A DNA stretch of 64,000 nucleotides from JADLBR01 sp964651705. GTDB lineage: Bacteria > Verrucomicrobiota > Verrucomicrobiia > JADLBR01. How positions within the stretch are numbered: the stretch's first letter is position 1; each line of letters opens with the position of its first letter. Shown piece by piece: positions 61,224 through 64,000 of the stretch. The notes beneath the pieces were generated by a model that did no database searches, was not told the DNA's origin, and worked only from the letters and a program-made list of their open reading frames with translations. A program made the translations under genes and the position numbers. The stretch lies in contig CAZYWZ010000020.1 of assembly GCA_964651705.1 (NCBI GenBank), forward strand, positions 15,514 through 79,513, read 5' to 3'.

Positions 61224-61429
61224 AAATCCTCGCGTAAGGATCGCTCCCCGAGTGACGTGCCCTCAACGAACCGTATAGGACACAGGCACGTCACCGTGCC
61301 GAGTTTTGTAGGGCGCGGATTCCTATCCGCGCCACGCACGGTCCTGCCGGTTGCCCGTGGCGCGAAAGGGATTTCGCGCCCTACATTCCCAAGTGTTGCG
61401 CCTCCGGGTAGTGCCTTACGCGAGGATTT
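61224..61429. repeat. Composite element with 16-bp terminal inverted repeats
   Basis: AAATCCTCGCGTAAGG at 61224-61239 is the exact inverted copy of CCTTACGCGAGGATTT at 61414-61429. Inside lies a 10-base inverted pair, GTGACGTGCC (61252-61261) with GGCACGTCAC (61285-61294), and then a REPIN. The nested form resembles a small non-autonomous element of about 205 bp. Confidence 0.6.
61308..61384. repeat. REPIN-like paired palindrome with covarying stems
   Basis: The element begins GTAG (61308) and ends CTAC (61384). Hairpin 1 is GGCGCGGAT-TCCT-ATCCGCGCC, hairpin 2 GGCGCGAAA-GGGA-TTTCGCGCC. Both have perfect nine-base stems sharing GGCGCG and CGCGCC but differing at the top three pairs in a compensated manner. 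Seen from the opposite strand, the second loop is TCCC, close to TCCT of the first. Confidence 0.7.
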
Positions 61430-61552
61430 GGGCCGCGACGCTCCCCTTGCAGCAAATTCCGAAGGTCTGTTAGCGTATTCACCTTGCCGAACGCCCGTCC
61501 AGCCGCTCGCCCCCCGGTCGGGCGCCACAAGCGCCCGGCCCTCCACCCACCC

Positions 61553-62692
61553 ATGGCGGCGGCGGCGTTTCGCGCGTTCGCGCGGACCTATCGGCGCCGA
61601 TTCGGTTTCGATCTCACATGCTGTGGCCCGGCGGGCGAATTTCGCGGTGGCGCGCGGGCGTGTCAGTCGTCGAGGCGGGCCAACGCCTGCGACGTTTGCC
61701 GGCTGGGGGCGGTCAACGAGGCGCTGCGGTGGGGGGAGCCGTGCATCAGCCTCTGCCCGGCCGGGCTGGCGATCTGGGCCGTGCCCCTCATGCACAACGC
61801 CTCGGTGACCGGCGGCCTGGTGGTCGCCGGCGCCAATCTCGAGCCGGAAGGCGTCCCCGCCGCGGATGCGCTCCGCGCCATCCGCGCGGCCGCCCAGGGC
61901 CTGCTCGAGATGGCCGAGCAACACGGCCTCACCAATGGCTCGCTCCTGGAGCTCAACCGCCTCAAGGGGCGCCAGGAGCGCGAGCGCGCCGAGGCCATAC
62001 ACGAATTCAAATCCGCGCCGTCGGACCGCATGCGCCGGGTCTATCTCATCGAGGAACCCGCCCTGCTGGCGGCGATCGCTCGGGCCGACCGGCGCGGCGC
62101 CCGCGACGCCGTCCACCGCATCCTGGCCGGCGCCCGCAGCGCGGCCCCAGGGCGCGCCGACCTGCTCAATGATCTCGCCCTCGAAATGATCGTGATGATG
62201 GCCAGGGCCGCCATCGAGGCGGGCGCCGAACCCGCGGAGGCACTGGGCGGGCATTCCCGCTGGCGCAGGCGCCTCGCCGAACCCCAGGAAGAGCGCGCCC
62301 TCGCCTCGTGGCTGGCCGAGGCCGCCGAGCGCCTGGCCACCGCCATCCCGCGCGGCTCCGGCCGAGACGCCGCCGCACTCGCCAGGGCCATCGCCTTCGT
62401 CGAGGAGAACCTCTCCCGCGACATCGGACGCGACGAGGCCGCCCGGGCCGCCGGAATGTCTCCCAGCCATTTTTCGCGCGTCGTGCGGCGCGACCTGGGC
62501 CGGACCTTCTCCTCGCTGGTGGCCTCCCGCCGCATCGAGCGGGCCCGCCACCTGCTCGCCCGCACCGACAAGAGCCTCGTCCAGATCGCCCTCGATTGCG
62601 GGTTCTGCGACCAGAGCCACTTCAGCAAAGCGTTCCGCCGCCACTGCGGCGCCGCCCCCCTCGAATACCGACGCGCCCAGGTGGCGCGCTGA
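61553..62692 (+). CDS. PocR sensor - AraC-family transcription regulator
   Basis: From ATG 61553 the protein has 379 residues; TTG 61484 is an alternative start. The N-terminal PocR domain (FRRFGFDL-like start, the CQSSRRANACDVC and CPAGL cysteine segments) binds small metabolites in methylotrophic and propanediol pathways. The C-terminal 100 residues carry two AraC helix-turn-helix motifs (AARAAGMSPSHFSRVV and VQIALDCGFCDQSHFSKAF). It likely controls the neighbouring corrinoid genes and its own transcription. It follows a palindrome-rich gap. Confidence 0.85.
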   Translation: MAAAAFRAFARTYRRRFGFDLTCCGPAGEFRGGARACQSSRRANACDVCRLGAVNEALRWGEPCISLCPAGLAIWAVPLMHNASVTGGLVVAGANLEPEGVPAADALRAIRAAAQGLLEMAEQHGLTNGSLLELNRLKGRQERERAEAIHEFKSAPSDRMRRVYLIEEPALLAAIARADRRGARDAVHRILAGARSAAPGRADLLNDLALEMIVMMARAAIEAGAEPAEALGGHSRWRRRLAEPQEERALASWLAEAAERLATAIPRGSGRDAAALARAIAFVEENLSRDIGRDEAARAAGMSPSHFSRVVRRDLGRTFSSLVASRRIERARHLLARTDKSLVQIALDCGFCDQSHFSKAFRRHCGAAPLEYRRAQVAR

Positions 62693-62773
62693 GCACCAAA
62701 ATACAAAAACCCCGCATCCCGATACCAGAAAGCCCGGGCCCGCCCCGGTATCGTCGGCAACAGAGGGAACATC

Positions 62774-63835
62774 ATGGAACGCTCTTTTTATCTCGACCTC
62801 GCGCGATCGGGAAAACGCTTCCCGATCGGCGCCCACCTCGTGCTCTGCGAGAAGCCGGACCACGAGGCGAGGCTCACCGACGGCCGGGGCCTGGGCGAGG
62901 TGATCGCCGAGACCGCCGACCGCTTCCACACGCCCCTGGCCCTGCCCCTCATGGACCTCACCATCGAGAAGGCCGACCTCCTCCACATGATCGGGATCCC
63001 GGCCGACGGGGCCAGCGCCTACCACTTCGAAGGCTGCCCCGAAAAGGACGCCCTCGAGCGCGTCCTCGCCTCGCTCGATTCTCCCCCCACCCCGCGGATG
63101 CGCGCCAACTGCGAGGCCATCCGCCACATCGCCACGCGGCGCGCCGATCTCGTCCCCGCGGGCATGGCCATCGGACCCTTCTCCCTCATGACAAAGCTCC
63201 TGGCCGATCCGATCACGCCGGTCTTCATGGCGGGGACCGGCACCACCGGCGACGAGGACGAAGACGTGCGCGCCGTCGAGCTCGCGCTCGAGATGGCGAT
63301 CCCCGTCATCCGGCGCGGCATCCGGATGCAGGTCGAGGCCGGGGCGAGGGCCGTCTGCGTCTGCGAGCCCGCCGCCAACAAGGTCTACCTCTCGCCCAAG
63401 CAGCTCGAGGCCGGATCGGACATCTTCGAGCGCCTCGTCATGGGCAGCCTCCGCCGCATCAAGGCCACCCTCGACGACCTCGGCGCCGACCTCATCCTTC
63501 ACGACTGCGGGGAACTGACGGACCCCATGGTCCGCGACCTCGCCACCCTGGATCCCGCGATCCTCTCCCTCGGCAGTTCCCGCCAGCTCTGGGACGACGC
63601 CCGCCTCGTCCCCAAATCCACCGTGCTCTACGGCAACCTCCCCACCAAGAATTTCTATTCGGATGCCCAGGTCCCGCCCGAGGCGGTCGATCGTCTCGCG
63701 CGCGAACTGATCCACCACATGCGCGCGATCGGCCACCCCTTCATCCTCGGTTCCGAGTGCGATGTCCTCTCGGTCCCCGGCAGCGAGGCGCCCATCAATG
63801 CCAAGATCGAGCGCATGATGACCTGTGAGGCCTGA
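62774..63835 (+). CDS. Uroporphyrinogen decarboxylase-like methyltransferase, MtaA family
   Basis: The 353-residue protein follows the URO-D/MtaA fold. LILHDCGELTD near 238 supplies the H-x-C zinc ligands, and GSECDVLSVPG near 330 the final cysteine, as in methylcobamide:CoM methyltransferases and relatives. Many bacterial members of this family serve corrinoid-dependent demethylation of small substrates. The neighbours are a PocR-AraC regulator and a corrinoid-protein activator. The corrinoid protein gene may be outside the window to the right. A specific substrate cannot be given. Confidence 0.78.
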   Translation: MERSFYLDLARSGKRFPIGAHLVLCEKPDHEARLTDGRGLGEVIAETADRFHTPLALPLMDLTIEKADLLHMIGIPADGASAYHFEGCPEKDALERVLASLDSPPTPRMRANCEAIRHIATRRADLVPAGMAIGPFSLMTKLLADPITPVFMAGTGTTGDEDEDVRAVELALEMAIPVIRRGIRMQVEAGARAVCVCEPAANKVYLSPKQLEAGSDIFERLVMGSLRRIKATLDDLGADLILHDCGELTDPMVRDLATLDPAILSLGSSRQLWDDARLVPKSTVLYGNLPTKNFYSDAQVPPEAVDRLARELIHHMRAIGHPFILGSECDVLSVPGSEAPINAKIERMMTCEA

Positions 63836-63901
63836 CCTGAGCTTCCAAACCGAAAGAAACACGGACCCATCGGGTCGCGGTTGGCCGCGCCGACGGGCCG
63901 C

Positions 63902-63962
63902 GGGGCAGACATTCTTGTCTGCCCCCGTCCGCCCAGATCCACGGGCGCAGGCAGGAATGCCC
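63902..63962. repeat. REP-like hairpin pair near the window end
   Basis: The first hairpin GGGGCAGACA-TTCT-TGTCTGCCCC has a perfect ten-base stem. A second, shorter one, GGCA-GGAA-TGCC, follows at 63951-63962. The loop pair TTCT then GGAA matches the TCCT then GGGA pair at 61.3 kb, so both appear to be of one family, with this copy decayed. Confidence 0.5.
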
Positions 63963-64000
63963 AATGCCGCTAGGATTTGGAGGGTGGTTTCGTCTGATGT

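Larger units (their letters stand above)
61082..61552. other. Repeat-rich intergenic region
   Basis: This 471-bp gap contains no gene but a dense array of palindromes, of which the main ones are listed as repeats. A GCCCGCC-GTCA-GGCGGGC hairpin lies at 61165-61182. The 13-base direct repeat CTGGCTCGAAAAT occurs at 61097-61109 and 61199-61211. CTCGCT-AGT-AGCGAG is a further dyad near 61118. The regulator promoter must lie near its end. Confidence 0.6.

Noticed and set aside
60692..63964. A 1,090-codon minus-strand open frame spanning the activator, regulator and MtaA-like genes
   Set aside because: It is a GC-driven shadow: all three plus-strand genes have clear family motifs, and the minus-strand translation shows none.
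1..64000. CRISPR arrays, tRNA or rRNA genes and insertion sequences
   Set aside because: Reading through the gene-free gaps I found no regularly spaced repeats, no tRNA-like T-loop with matching arms and no transposase or integrase motif. A formal scan was not possible.

Overview
The window reads as a GC-rich bacterial chromosome segment. The best lineage clue is a broken gene at 46.5-47.3 kb whose product has the autotransporter-repeat plus DxDxDGxxD tail layout common in Verrucomicrobiota, Kiritimatiellota and Lentisphaerota, so I infer a PVC-superphylum bacterium. Roughly the first 47 kb is an accessory island; from 47.6 kb onward the genes are ordinary chromosomal ones (RecF, GrpE, DnaJ, RsmE). 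I see no tRNA, rRNA, CRISPR array, integrase, relaxase or transposase gene.

Island layout. (1) 0-7.5 kb: a DNA-translocase module with a VirD4/TraD-like ATPase, a HerA/VirB4-like ATPase and two membrane proteins, flanked by two HExxH zincins. (2) 7.6-19.1 kb: a tight eight-gene plus-strand operon joining a dipeptide-type ABC importer, a radical SAM enzyme and three large or unknown proteins, the last a receiver domain fused to a DUF3800-like (RNase H fold) domain. (3) 19.15-19.9 kb: a VapBC toxin-antitoxin pair with a perfect 15-bp inverted-repeat operator. (4) 19.9-28.3 kb: an unknown protein, a receiver protein, a sulfotransferase / archaeal-type S-adenosylmethionine synthetase / HprK-like kinase operon, and on the minus strand a receiver plus HD-like protein.

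The centrepiece is 28.4-36.3 kb. Three translationally coupled genes encode a single-chain beta-beta-prime RNA polymerase of only 1,821 residues with its catalytic residues intact, a 353-residue protein whose C-terminal part resembles the second DNA-binding domain and RpoN box of sigma-54, and a sigma-54-activator-type AAA+ ATPase with a GAYTGG loop. I read this as a self-contained, mobile, activator-dependent transcription apparatus: polymerase, specificity factor and remodelling ATPase in one operon. The polymerase call is firm from motifs. The sigma-54-like call is an inference, strengthened by the AAA+ neighbour.

36.7-43.2 kb is another module: a secreted protein, a four-TM protein, a DUF2997-like protein, an AAA+ ATPase, a short PLP aminotransferase-fold protein, a dual-specificity phosphatase and a zinc-ribbon protein. 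Its gene-start style resembles that of the 1-7.5 kb module, suggesting one element that was later interrupted. Two minus-strand genes (TPR protein and membrane protein) and the broken surface-protein gene close the island.

47.6-64 kb: an FHA-adenylate cyclase, recF, a surface-glycan-like trio (GT2, polytopic membrane protein, alpha/alpha-barrel-like protein), a STAS / SpoIIE-phosphatase partner-switch pair, grpE-dnaJ-rsmE, a DUF4388-FHA protein, and a corrinoid-metabolism set (RACo-type activase, PocR-AraC regulator, MtaA-like protein). Intergenic gaps here carry REPIN-like paired palindromes bounded by GTAG and CTAC.
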